In this document: one piece after another, positions 18,029-28,200 of the stretch | Numbering within the stretch: the first letter of the stretch is position 1 | Layout: each line of letters opens with the position of its first letter | DNA from: Algoriphagus sp. | GTDB taxonomy: Bacteria; Bacteroidota; Bacteroidia; Cytophagales; Cyclobacteriaceae | Assembly (NCBI RefSeq): GCF_029254265.1 | Contig: NZ_JAQWXX010000025.1 | Span: 62,001 to 126,000, forward strand | DNA length: 64,000 nt | Reading direction: 5' to 3' | Program-made: the position numbers and the translations under genes | The notes under the pieces: model-generated | Database searches by the model: none | The model's input: the letters and a program-made list of their open reading frames with translations, nothing else | What the model was told of the DNA's origin: nothing

Positions 18029-19366
18029 ATGAGAAAACCCTTTTTATTATCGCTCGGATTCTTTCTCTTTTTATACTTATCCACATTTGCCCAGCAGTCT
18101 CAACAAAGCCGTGATTCCATTTCAAAGCTCAGTCAGGCAGACCATCTATTGATGATGGAGAAACTTGGTTTGGAATCCCTAAGACCAGGTCCTTCCGGTA
18201 ATCCAGCCGCTCCAAATGCAGCAAACGCTGATGAATCCAAAGCCACTCCTTTCAGTACCTTACCTGACCCACTGATTTTCGACAATGGAAATCTTGTAAA
18301 GAATAAAAAAGATTGGGAAAAAAGAAGGATGGAGCTTAAAGAGCATTTTGACAAAGAGATCTATGGTCGGATGCCCGAAAACATTCCAAACGTATCCTGG
18401 GAAATCATTGAAGAAAAAGACAGCCTATTTGGAGACGTAAAAGCACGGTTTAAGAAATTGATCGGGCATGTGGATAACTCTTCCTATCCTGATCTCGAAG
18501 TAAACTTAGAAATGATGATGGCCACTCCCTTGGAAACAAAAACTGCCGCTCCCTTAATCATGCAATTCAGTTGGGTTTGGCCAGTAGGGATGAATCGTCC
18601 AAAGCCCGAAGGTCCAACTTGGCAAGAACAAATCTTGAAGGAAGGCTGGGGTTTTGCGATGTTAATTCCTACCAGTTTTCAGGCAGATAATGGCGCAGGG
18701 TTGCGATCGGGAATTATCGGGCTAGTCAACAAAGGTGAGCCTAGAAAACTGGATGATTGGGGAACGCTCCGCGCTTGGGGTTGGGGAGCAAGTCGAGCAT
18801 TAGATTATTTAGAAACCGATCCTTTGGTGGACGCCAAAAGAGTTGGCATTGAAGGTTTATCTAGATACGGAAAAGCTGCATTGGTAGCCATGGTGGACGA
18901 GCCTAGGTTTGCAATTGCCATGATCGCTTCATCTGGAGCAGGAGGCACAAAAATCTTCCGCAGAATCTATGGTGAGCAAGTAGAAAACCTCGCTTCATCG
19001 GGAGAATATCATTGGTTTACTCCAAATTTCATTAAATACGCTGGTAAGTTGACTCCAATGGATCTTCCTGTGGATGCGCACGAAATGTTGGCGCTTTGTG
19101 CACCTCGACCTGTATTTATTTCAAGCGGGGACCCTGAGGTGGAAGGTCATTGGATCGATGCCGTCGGGATGTTCAAGACTACTTTGGCAGCAAGTCCAGT
19201 TTATGAATTATTGGGAAAAAAAGGTCTTCAAACGGACACCTATCCCGAAACCAATATCGGACTTTTGGAAGGGGATTTAGTTTTTCGACAGCACGATGGT
19301 GGGCATACGGAAGGTCCCAACTGGGGATATTTCATTGACTTTGCAAAACGGTACTTCACAAATTGA
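18029..19366 (+). CDS. CE15-like secreted esterase (glucuronoyl esterase family)
   Basis: 445 residues with a signal peptide ending STFAQ. The alpha/beta-hydrolase domain carries EGLSRYGK with nucleophile Ser278, the position of the CE15 G-C-S-R-x-G-K motif (here Leu replaces Cys), then SGEYHWFTPNF, typical of CE15, and a likely catalytic His426 in QHDGGHTEG. CE15 enzymes cleave esters between glucuronoyl groups of xylan and lignin alcohols; many bacterial members have other ester substrates. No xylanase or SusCD genes are nearby, so a polysaccharide-utilisation role is not supported by context. A ~190-bp AT-rich gap precedes it. Confidence 0.8.
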   Translation: MRKPFLLSLGFFLFLYLSTFAQQSQQSRDSISKLSQADHLLMMEKLGLESLRPGPSGNPAAPNAANADESKATPFSTLPDPLIFDNGNLVKNKKDWEKRRMELKEHFDKEIYGRMPENIPNVSWEIIEEKDSLFGDVKARFKKLIGHVDNSSYPDLEVNLEMMMATPLETKTAAPLIMQFSWVWPVGMNRPKPEGPTWQEQILKEGWGFAMLIPTSFQADNGAGLRSGIIGLVNKGEPRKLDDWGTLRAWGWGASRALDYLETDPLVDAKRVGIEGLSRYGKAALVAMVDEPRFAIAMIASSGAGGTKIFRRIYGEQVENLASSGEYHWFTPNFIKYAGKLTPMDLPVDAHEMLALCAPRPVFISSGDPEVEGHWIDAVGMFKTTLAASPVYELLGKKGLQTDTYPETNIGLLEGDLVFRQHDGGHTEGPNWGYFIDFAKRYFTN

Positions 19367-19488
19367 ACTTCCCTTAGTATTTATGCCTGATTTCAACCGA
19401 TTTCCAAAAAATTACGCTTGATTTTTGGAATGAGAATTCCGATTGCCCAATCAATTCCTATAAATTAGGCCCTTTCAAAACGAACTTT

Positions 19489-21147
19489 ATGACTGATTTC
19501 AAAAATTACAGCGTTCCTTATCAGACTGCTGATTCATATTCCAAGCGTGTGGCTTACTTCTCCATGGAATTTGCCGTGCACCAACCCTTAAAAATTTACT
19601 CAGGAGGCTTAGGCTTTCTTTCCGGCTCGCATCTCCGAAGTGCTTTTGAATTGAAGCAAAATCTTATCGGAATCGGAATTCTTTGGAAGTATGGCTATTA
19701 TGACCAGAGTCGAAACCAAGATCAAACGCTTAAGCCAGAATGGTACGAAAAGACTTACTCATTCCTACAAGACACAGGAATCAAGTTTCAGATCAAAGTC
19801 CACGGCGCTCCGGTTTGGGTAAAAGCTTGGTATCTGGCTCCGGAAACGTTCAACTCTGCTCCGCTTTTCTTGTTGAGCACAGATCTTCCGGAAAATGATT
19901 ACCTCAGCCAAACTATTACACATAGACTTTACGACTCGGATACAGCAGCCAAAGTTGCCCAGTTTATGCTACTGGGACTTGGAGGAGCAAAACTGATCGA
20001 CGAATTGAACTTCAACCCTGAAGTATATCATTTGAATGAAGCACATGGAGTCAGTGCGGTTTTTCACTTGATGAAAAAATTTGGCAGCAAAGAAGAAGTG
20101 ACCAAACGAGTAGTATTCACTACTCATACACCGGAAGAAGCCGGAAACGAAAAGCACGACATCTATCTCTGTGAGCGCATGGGCTATTTTAATGGCTATT
20201 CGATTCCAGATGTCAAAAAACTAACAGGAATGCGAGGCGAATTATTCAACCATAGCTTAGCAGCATTGCGATTTGCCAGAAAAGCAAATGGAGTAAGTAA
20301 ACTGCATGGCGAAGTGAGTCGGGAAATGTGGAAAGACTATGAAAACATCCCTGAAATCACCCATGTGACAAATTCTCAAAACTTCAACTATTGGGCAGAT
20401 AAGCAACTTTATCGCTACATGGAGGCCGGAGATGTGGAAAAATTTGAAGACCGAAAACGGTATTTGAAAAAAAGAGCTTTTGAAATCGTCGCTGATCAAA
20501 CGGGCAAACTTCTAGACCCAGACGTGTTGACTATCGTATGGGCAAGAAGATTTGCGAACTATAAACGTCCTGATTTGTTAACTCGTGATTTTGAGCGATT
20601 CGAAAAATTAATGCGAGATACTGATCGCCCAGTCCAAATCATTTGGGCGGGAAAACCTTATCCGATGGATTATGGAGCTATTTCAGTCTTCAATCAACTC
20701 GTTCACTTAAGCAAAAACTATCCAAATATTGCTGTTTGTGTAGGCTACGAGTTGACCCTAAGCAAGCGACTCAAGCAGGCTTCAGATATTTGGTTAAATA
20801 ACCCACGCGTTCCTCGCGAAGCCTCCGGAACTTCAGGAATGACTGCTTCAATGAATGGGTCTGTGAATTTCTCCACATTCGATGGATGGATCTGTGAGTT
20901 TGCTGATCATGGTAAAAATAGCTTTATCGTACCCGCAGCAGATTACAAGACTATGAGTGTTCCCGATCAGGATGAATTTGATTTGAACAATCTTTATGAT
21001 GTTTTAGAAAAGGAAATCCTTCCAACCTATTATGGAAACAAAGACAGTTGGAGAGGTATAGTTCATCGGGGAATGAAAGAAGTGGTGGAGTTTTTTGAAA
21101 GTAATCGGATGGCTCGAGAATATTATGAGATCATGTACAAGGATTAA
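19489..21147 (+). CDS. GT35 alpha-glucan phosphorylase-family protein lacking the PLP lysine
   Basis: 552 residues, cytoplasmic, resembling the short alpha-glucan phosphorylase family (TIGR02094-like): AYFSMEFAVH, YSGGLGFLSG, HLNEAHG, TTHTPEEAGNEKHD and FANYKRPDLL are all present. In active phosphorylases the PLP cofactor is bound by the lysine of GTGNMK/GTSGMK. Here the motif is SGTSGMTASMNG, with Thr452 at that position. The rest of the phosphate/PLP region looks intact, so the protein may bind glucan without phosphorolysis or use another chemistry. No glycogen synthase or branching enzyme is adjacent. Start at ATG 19489 is well supported by homology to AYFSMEF near residue 22. It is closed by a strong terminator. 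Confidence 0.85.
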   Translation: MTDFKNYSVPYQTADSYSKRVAYFSMEFAVHQPLKIYSGGLGFLSGSHLRSAFELKQNLIGIGILWKYGYYDQSRNQDQTLKPEWYEKTYSFLQDTGIKFQIKVHGAPVWVKAWYLAPETFNSAPLFLLSTDLPENDYLSQTITHRLYDSDTAAKVAQFMLLGLGGAKLIDELNFNPEVYHLNEAHGVSAVFHLMKKFGSKEEVTKRVVFTTHTPEEAGNEKHDIYLCERMGYFNGYSIPDVKKLTGMRGELFNHSLAALRFARKANGVSKLHGEVSREMWKDYENIPEITHVTNSQNFNYWADKQLYRYMEAGDVEKFEDRKRYLKKRAFEIVADQTGKLLDPDVLTIVWARRFANYKRPDLLTRDFERFEKLMRDTDRPVQIIWAGKPYPMDYGAISVFNQLVHLSKNYPNIAVCVGYELTLSKRLKQASDIWLNNPRVPREASGTSGMTASMNGSVNFSTFDGWICEFADHGKNSFIVPAADYKTMSVPDQDEFDLNNLYDVLEKEILPTYYGNKDSWRGIVHRGMKEVVEFFESNRMAREYYEIMYKD

Positions 21148-21174
21148 TTTTCCTGCATTTATGAGTAAATGAAG

Positions 21175-21207
21175 GCCCAAGCTTGATTAACAAGCTTGGG
21201 CTTTTTT
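21175..21207 (+). terminator. Terminator after the GT35 gene
   Basis: A perfect 11-bp stem, GCCCAAGCTTG with CAAGCTTGGGC, with a 5-base loop, followed by TTTTTT. Confidence 0.92.
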
Positions 21208-21233
21208 GTAGATTGACTTATTAATTTCCAGCT

Positions 21234-21932
21234 ATGCTTTCATCTGCTATTTCTAATCAAAAAATTGCCTCCGGAGAAGAAGTGAGTTTAAAAGATATCC
21301 GAGAGGGGATTCGGTCCATGATCCTGAAGGAATATCCTGATTTTCCTTCGGAAGGCTACATTACCTTGACAGAACTCAACCAGTATCGAAGGAAATACCT
21401 TACTTTTTTGATTATTCAGGAAAAAGGGGAGCTTGCCAAAATCGACCAAGATGTGATGGAGGCGATCCAAAATAATTCCATTCTTTCGGAAAATATCAAG
21501 GATGAACTGGAAGAGACGCCCAATTTTGGAGATCGATTAGCTGATCAAATTGCCACTTTTGGCGGTAGCTGGACCTTTATTATAGTTTTTTTCAGCTTCA
21601 TTTTGATCTGGATTGGTACCAATATTTTTATTTTGGTCACCAAGTCCTTTGACCCTTATCCCTTTATCTTACTGAATTTGATTCTTTCCTGCTTGGCTGC
21701 GATCCAAGCTCCTATCATCATGATGAGCCAAAATCGACAAGAATCAAAAGATCGTCAACGGAGCGAACACGATTACAAAATCAATTTAAAGGCCGAATTG
21801 GAGATCAAACTTCTCAGTGAAAAAATCGATCATCTTCTCGTTCATCAAAATAAGAAGTTATTAGAAATTCAAGAAATTCAAACCGATTACCTAGAAGATT
21901 TGATGAAGGCGGTTAGAAAAGAAGAGAAATAA
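21234..21932 (+). CDS. DUF1003 inner-membrane protein
   Basis: 232 residues. Residues ~95-190 match the DUF1003 pattern: FGDRLADQIATFGGSWTFII, two transmembrane helices (roughly 113-135 and 142-165, separated by a short loop with FDPYPF), then the conserved IIMMSQNRQESKDRQR stretch. The tail (~185-232) is predicted to be helical and charged, possibly a coiled coil. The N-terminal ~90 residues are soluble. The function of DUF1003 proteins is not established. It sits between two terminator/promoter-separated genes, so it is probably monocistronic. Confidence 0.85.
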   Translation: MLSSAISNQKIASGEEVSLKDIREGIRSMILKEYPDFPSEGYITLTELNQYRRKYLTFLIIQEKGELAKIDQDVMEAIQNNSILSENIKDELEETPNFGDRLADQIATFGGSWTFIIVFFSFILIWIGTNIFILVTKSFDPYPFILLNLILSCLAAIQAPIIMMSQNRQESKDRQRSEHDYKINLKAELEIKLLSEKIDHLLVHQNKKLLEIQEIQTDYLEDLMKAVRKEEK

Positions 21933-21984
21933 TTTCCTTCCCTTAAAATTCTTAAACTACCTTAGTTTTATTAAAATCAACCTT

Positions 21985-23784
21985 ATGAAAATTCGATTCA
22001 TTTTTGTCCCTGTACTATTTTTCAATCTATTTGGCCTAAACGTTTTGGCTCAAGATATCATGCCGCCATTACTTCCTTGGGATGGAAAAAGTAAGGAATT
22101 GATTGTGGATAAGTCAAATCCTTGGATTACTCCTTTTGAAAAATCGGGAGGCATTGAATCTCCTACTTATTCAGAAACTATTACCTGGCTGGAAAAGCTG
22201 GCAAACGAATCTTCTTATCTGACTATGACCAATGCGGGGATCTCGGAGCAGGGAAGGTTTATTCATATGATCATCGCATCCCTGGATAGAGATTTTTCAG
22301 CATCGGAGTTATCCACATCGAAAAAGCCACTCATTTTGATCCAGGCGGGGATTCATGCCGGAGAAATAGATGGAAAGGACGCTGGGATGATGCTGCTTCG
22401 GGATATTGCATTAGGTGACAAAAAAGAACTTTTGACCAAAGCGAATATTCTTTTTATACCTATACTCAATGTAGATGGTCACGAGCGAAGAAGCCAATTT
22501 GGACGTGTGAATCAGCGGGGACCAGTAGAGATGGGATGGCGTACAAACGCTCAAAATCTAAACCTCAACCGGGATTATACAAAACTCGAAACTGCTGGAA
22601 TAAAAACTATTGCTAATATCATCAACAAATACGATCCGGATCTTTATATCGATGTGCACGTAACAGATGGCGCTGATTATCAATATGACATTACCTATGG
22701 CTATGTTGCAACCGGAGGTTATTCTCCGGCTATTTCTTCCTGGTTATCCACAGCATTCCAGCCTGAGGTAGACCAAGCATTGAAAGATATGGGACACATT
22801 CCCGGACCTCTACTTTTTGCGGCAAATGGAAATGACTTTTCTGCAGGAAATATTGCTTTCTCATTCAGTCCACGGTTTTCACATACCTATGGAGACATTA
22901 GACATATGGCTTCGATTCTGATCGAAAATCATTCTTTAAAACCTTTTGAGCAGCGGGTTTTGGGCACTTATGTTTTTTTGGAACAAGCCATAAATTCGCT
23001 TGGTGATCATTTTGAATCCTTACAGTCTGCCGTCAAATCTGATTCCAACCAACCAAAAGAATCTATTCCTGTCAAATTCAAATTCAGAGAAACACTTGCC
23101 GATTCCATGCAATTTCTAGGAATTGCATCTTCAAAAGTCAAATCTGAAATTACCGGAGCTGAATATGTAAAATGGGAAGGTAGACCGATTACGCAAGTAG
23201 TACCTAGTCTACTAATGGATGTTCCTGAACTTTCCGTTGCTGTTCCGAAAGCTTATTGGATTCCTGCCGAATGGGGTAATTTGATTCAAAAAATGAAGCA
23301 GCATGGGATCGAACTGGAATCTTTAACAGAATCAAAAGAAATGAAACTGGAGTTTTCCACAGTGGAAAACTATAAAATGGGCAATCAACCTTACGAGGGA
23401 ATGATGCGCGTACAATCCTCCGATCTGAATCGTAACTATAAAACCCTGTCTCTTAGTCCGGGTTCTGTGCGGATCAAAACCGATCAGCCATTGGGCGAAT
23501 TGGTAGTGATTTTAATGGAACCAGAGTCTGTAGATAGCTTCTATCAGTGGGGATATTTTAATACGATTTTTACGCAGACCGAATATATGGAAACCTATAT
23601 TATGGAGCCATTGATCGCAAAAATGTTGGTAGAAGATCCAGATTTGAACAAACGATTTGAGGAAAAAAAGGCAGCTGAGCCTGATTTTGCAAAATCTCCT
23701 AGAGCGATTTACCAGTGGTTTTATGCGCAGACTCCTTACTTTGATCAGAATTGGAAAATGATTCCAGTGGGGAGAGAATGGTAG
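21985..23784 (+). CDS. Secreted M14-family metallopeptidase
   Basis: 599 residues, with a signal peptide ending VLAQ. The zinc peptidase motifs are clear: H124 and E127 in IHAGEIDGKDAG, a conserved LNLNRDYTKLE substrate-binding loop, H225 in IDVHVTDG, and the general base E314 in ILIENHSL. Residues beyond ~400 form a C-terminal domain without motifs that I recognise. This is a different M14 subgroup from the protein at 10567 (HAGE instead of HGNE, shorter, and without the GATase-like domain). It would act in the periplasm or outside the cell. It ends before a short 'TTAGAAGTCTGAAGTTAGAAG' style repeat region and a convergent efflux operon. Confidence 0.88.
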   Translation: MKIRFIFVPVLFFNLFGLNVLAQDIMPPLLPWDGKSKELIVDKSNPWITPFEKSGGIESPTYSETITWLEKLANESSYLTMTNAGISEQGRFIHMIIASLDRDFSASELSTSKKPLILIQAGIHAGEIDGKDAGMMLLRDIALGDKKELLTKANILFIPILNVDGHERRSQFGRVNQRGPVEMGWRTNAQNLNLNRDYTKLETAGIKTIANIINKYDPDLYIDVHVTDGADYQYDITYGYVATGGYSPAISSWLSTAFQPEVDQALKDMGHIPGPLLFAANGNDFSAGNIAFSFSPRFSHTYGDIRHMASILIENHSLKPFEQRVLGTYVFLEQAINSLGDHFESLQSAVKSDSNQPKESIPVKFKFRETLADSMQFLGIASSKVKSEITGAEYVKWEGRPITQVVPSLLMDVPELSVAVPKAYWIPAEWGNLIQKMKQHGIELESLTESKEMKLEFSTVENYKMGNQPYEGMMRVQSSDLNRNYKTLSLSPGSVRIKTDQPLGELVVILMEPESVDSFYQWGYFNTIFTQTEYMETYIMEPLIAKMLVEDPDLNKRFEEKKAAEPDFAKSPRAIYQWFYAQTPYFDQNWKMIPVGREW

Positions 23785-23833
23785 GGGAAATTAGAAGTCT
23801 GAAGTTAGAAGTCTACATTCTTACAATTTCAAA

Positions 23834-25237
23834 TCACCATCCCCCTCCAAGCGCCTTATACAATTGTGCATAACTACTCAGAAGTTCCTGTTTGGTTCCA
23901 GCAAAATTCAACTGAGAATCAAATGCCTGCCGCTGAGACTCCAGATATTCCAAGTAGCTTGTTACGCCCTGATTGTATCGCTCCTGGGATAAAAACATAG
24001 CCCGAACAGCTGCTTTCACATGCGCTTCTCTAGCTATTAATTCTTTTCTGAGGGAGGTAATATTTACCAGCGTATTTTCCACTTCCCGAAAGGCTTCCAA
24101 AACAGTCCGCTCATAATTTAGCACTGCTTGCCGAGTCCTGCTTTCCTCAATGTCCACCTGTCGCTGCAAAGCTCCCCAATTAAAAATAGGTCCAAAAAGT
24201 GAGCCTCCCAGATTCCAAGCCGCACCACCGGAACCGAGACTTTTAAATTCACTTCCTGCTACTCCAAGCAAGCCTGTCAGAGAAATATTGGGAAGTCGAT
24301 TGGCTTTTGCTGCACCAATTAGGGCATTTGATGCGATGAGATCTTGCTCGGCAAAAAGAATATCTGGTCTTCGAGCCAATAGTTGGCTAGGTAAACCTTC
24401 AGGAATTTTCAAATCAAGCGACTGGTCTATCAAAGCAGTCCCAATTTCAATTTCCTGCGGAAGTTCCCCCACCAAAACACTGATTTGATTTTCAGTCTGG
24501 GCAATCAATCGCTCCCAAATCGGAATACTTCCCGCAGCGATCGCGCTCTGGATTTGTGCCTGATTAAGATCTATTTCTGCAATAATCCCTTTAGCCAAGC
24601 GCTCCTCTATAATATTTTCCATACTATCCCTGAGCGTTAAGGTTTGATTAGAGACTTCAAGGCGAAGCTTATATTCCAATAATTGAAAATATGATGCCGC
24701 AACTGTACTCATCAAGCTCAGTTGAGTTGCCCGATAGCCTTGCTCAGAAGCTAAAATATTGGCTTTTGCAGCTTCATTGAGTCTTCTGTATTTCCCCCAA
24801 AAATCTATTTCCCAATTTACCGTACCAAATCCAGTAAACACATTTTGGGTATTTGGAAGAACCAGACCTGCATAATTTCCTCTGCTAGCTCCAGCTGAAT
24901 AGCCAATTGTTGGTAACATTTGGGAGCGCTGAATTACCAAAGTGCTTTGGGCCTGTTGGATATTTTCTGCCGCAATAGCTAAATCCTGATTATTCTCCAG
25001 CGCTTTTTGAATTAACAAATCCAAAACCGGATCTTTAAAAATATCAAACCATTTGATATTCACTAAGGAATCCACTTTCAAGGAATCAATATTCACCAAG
25101 GCAAATTGCTGTTGATAAGTCGTGTCCGTAAACCGGTATTGATCGGGAATCGTGACTTCAGCACCCTGATAATTCTGTCCGGATTTACAGGACCAAAGGG
25201 ATAACAATCCCAAACTGATGAGTAGTAATTTTCTCAT
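23834..25237 (-). CDS. RND efflux outer-membrane channel lipoprotein (TolC/OprM/NodT family)
   Basis: 467 residues, with lipobox-like LWSC at ~17. Two repeated OEP domains are visible: NQDLAIAAENIQQAQ in the first and RRPDILFAEQDLIASNALIGAAKA in the second, with FGPIFNWGALQRQ preceding the second helical pair, as in OprM/CmeC-type proteins. It forms the outer-membrane duct of the tripartite pump encoded by the two upstream genes. Its ATG overlaps the pump gene stop (ATGA at 25234-25237), showing translational coupling. Confidence 0.93.
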   Translation of the reverse strand: MRKLLLISLGLLSLWSCKSGQNYQGAEVTIPDQYRFTDTTYQQQFALVNIDSLKVDSLVNIKWFDIFKDPVLDLLIQKALENNQDLAIAAENIQQAQSTLVIQRSQMLPTIGYSAGASRGNYAGLVLPNTQNVFTGFGTVNWEIDFWGKYRRLNEAAKANILASEQGYRATQLSLMSTVAASYFQLLEYKLRLEVSNQTLTLRDSMENIIEERLAKGIIAEIDLNQAQIQSAIAAGSIPIWERLIAQTENQISVLVGELPQEIEIGTALIDQSLDLKIPEGLPSQLLARRPDILFAEQDLIASNALIGAAKANRLPNISLTGLLGVAGSEFKSLGSGGAAWNLGGSLFGPIFNWGALQRQVDIEESRTRQAVLNYERTVLEAFREVENTLVNITSLRKELIAREAHVKAAVRAMFLSQERYNQGVTSYLEYLESQRQAFDSQLNFAGTKQELLSSYAQLYKALGGGW

Positions 25238-28200
25238 GATTTTTGGGTGTTTAAAAGTGCCTCTCGTTTTTCTTCATATTTGCCAAGCTTACCTACCAAG
25301 ACAAATAACATTGGATAAAGAAACAAGCCCAATAATGTGGCAACTCCAATCCCCCCTAGCAATGCCATTCCCATTACTTTTCTAGCCTCCGCGCCAGATC
25401 CAGAGGCTAGAATTAATGGCAATACTCCTAGTATAAAGGAGAAAACTGTCATCAAAATTGGCCTAAACCGAAGCTTAGCTGCCTCTACAGCTGCATCAAA
25501 AAGGCTGAGTCCTTCATCAAATTTGATCTTGGCAAACTCCACAATCAGGATGGCATTCTTAGCTGCCATCGCAATCAGCATGACCAAAGATATTTGAGCA
25601 AAAATATTATTCAAGTATGCTTCGTCCATCAGCCTTGCCAGATATAGAAATAAGAATGCACCAAAAAGTGCGAATGGAGTTCCTAACAAAATCGCGAATG
25701 GTAGAGACCAACTTTCATATTGTGCTGCTAAAATCAAAAACACAAAAAATAGAGAAAAAGCAAAAATCACTCCTATCTGGCCCGAAGAGGCTTTTTCTTG
25801 GTAACTCATGGCGTTCCAACTATAGGTCATGTCATCTGGAAGAACTTCTGCTGCCACTTCCTCTAGAGCATCCAGCGCTTGTAGAGAGGAGTATCCAGGA
25901 GCGGGAGAACCAGTCACCTCAGCAGATCGGAAAAGATTAAATCGATTGGTATAATCAGGCCCCGAGATTCGCTTGACATCTACAAAGCTTGAAATAGGGA
26001 CAGACTCCCCTAGATTATTTTTGACATAGAACAGATCCAGACCATCTTCACTCTGCCGATATTCCGGCTCAGCTTGCACATAGGCTTTATATAGTCTACC
26101 AAAGCGGTTAAAATCATTAATATATGCACCCCCTAGATAAGCAGCAAATGTGTTATACACATCGCTCAGACGAACTCCAGTTTTCAGAATTTTATCCTGA
26201 TTGATCTCCATAAAACGTTGAGGAACGCTCGCTTGATAGGTCGTAAAGGCTGAGGCAATCTCTGGTCTTTCTTGGACAGCTTTGATGAAAGCATAGGTAT
26301 TTTGTGCTAAATAAGCTGGATCCTGACCCTTTTTATCTTGGATCATAATACTAAATCCAGACCCATTCCCAAGACCAGGAATAGCTGGAGGACCAAAACT
26401 AAAGGCCTGGGCTTCTTGGATCTCTTTAGCAAAAATCACATTCAATCGCTGCATCACCTCTTTGGCTGTAGCGTCTCGCTCATCCCAATCTTTCAAGGTG
26501 ATAAACATAAAACCGGTATTTGGGATAAAAGATCCCGCGAGTAAACTAAAACCGGAAAGTGCTGTGGCATATTCGGTTTCAGGTTGAGCCATTACGATCT
26601 CCTCAATTTTTTTCATCACCACATCCGTACGCTGCATCGAAGCTGCATTTGGCAGTTGCAAGTTGACATAGATATAACCTTGATCTTCTTCGGGCAAAAA
26701 CCCTCCGGGAACCATTGATCCGAATATGCCTGCTGCCACTAGCGTAATCAAAATATAAATCGAGCCACGCTTGAGCTTCCCAGCCATGACTTTAGCTAAT
26801 CCATAGTAGCTTTCCGTACTCTTTTCAAAACCTGTATTGAATTTGGTGAAGAATCGACCCAATAGACCTTTACTAGGACCCGACGAACTTTTCAACAAAA
26901 GTGAACAAAGTGCAGGGCTCAGAGTCAAGGCATTGATAGAGGAGAACAAAACCGAAACAGCGATGGTAATCGCAAACTGCTGATAGAGCTTTCCCGTGAT
27001 TCCTGCCATCGCTGCCACAGGGACGAATACCGCAACCATGACCAGTGTAGTAGCAATCACCGGAGCAGTTACTTCTCTCATTGCCTCAGAGGTAGCAGTT
27101 TTTGAATCCATACCTTTTTGCATATTCACTTGCACAGCTTCTACCACGACGATCGCATCATCCACAACGATTCCAATAGCCAAAACCAATCCCAACAGCG
27201 AAAGTGTATTAATTGAAAAGCCGAGCATCGGGAAAACCATAAATGCTGCAATTAAAGAAACCGGTATCGCAAGCGTTGGAATCAGAGTAGCTCTCCAATC
27301 TTGAATGAAAAGGAAAACTACCAGTACAACTAGCAAAAGAGCAATAATAAGTGTTTCGATAATCTCCGAAATACCAGCTTTAATCGGCGCGGTAGAATCC
27401 AATGAAACCTTGTATTCGATTCCTTCAGGAAAATCCTCAGCTAGTTCATCCATCGTCCGACGAACAGTTTCGGACAGCTCAACAGCGTTAGAACCTGGCG
27501 CTTGATACAATGCTATAATAGCACAGGAGTTTTTATTAAGTCTTGTGAATGCGTTGTAGGATTCAACCCCCAACTCAACTCTAGCTACATCCTTAATGAA
27601 AATTTGACTACCATCCTCTTCTGATCGGATGACTACATTTCCAAACTCCTCTTCTGAAACCAATCGGTCGGGAAGTCGAACTGTATAAGTAAACTCAGTT
27701 CCTGGAGGCGCTGGTTCGGATCCGAATTTTCCTCCTGGTGCAATAACATTTTGCTGACGAATTGCATCAACTATTTCTGGAATTGTGATTCCAAGTTTTG
27801 CCAGTCGATCCGGTTTTACCCAGATTCGCATAGAATAATCACTTGCCCCCAGAACCTGAACTCTCCCTATTCCTTTGGTTCGAGCAAGCTGATCTTTAAT
27901 ATTGATAATTCCATAATTCCCCAGAAATTCCTGATCGTAAGCTCCATCAGAAGTCAGGGCTACCAGCATCAGAATATTTGGCATCGACTTTTCGGTCTTT
28001 ACTCCCAGGCGCTTTACTTCTTCGGGTAGTTTTGGAGTAGCTGCTGCTGCCCTTGTTTGGGTAAAGACCGTATTCATATCAGGATCTGTACCCAGATCAA
28101 AAGTCACATCAAGCGCTAAAGTCCCGTCATTAGCATTAGTAGATTTCATATAGAGCATGTTTTCTACCCCATTGATTTCTTGTTCTAATGGTGACGCCAC

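Noticed and set aside
26996-27304. Antisense frame rich in Thr/Ile/Ala inside the RND pump gene
   Set aside because: Mirror image of membrane-helix codons of the pump; no independent start signals.
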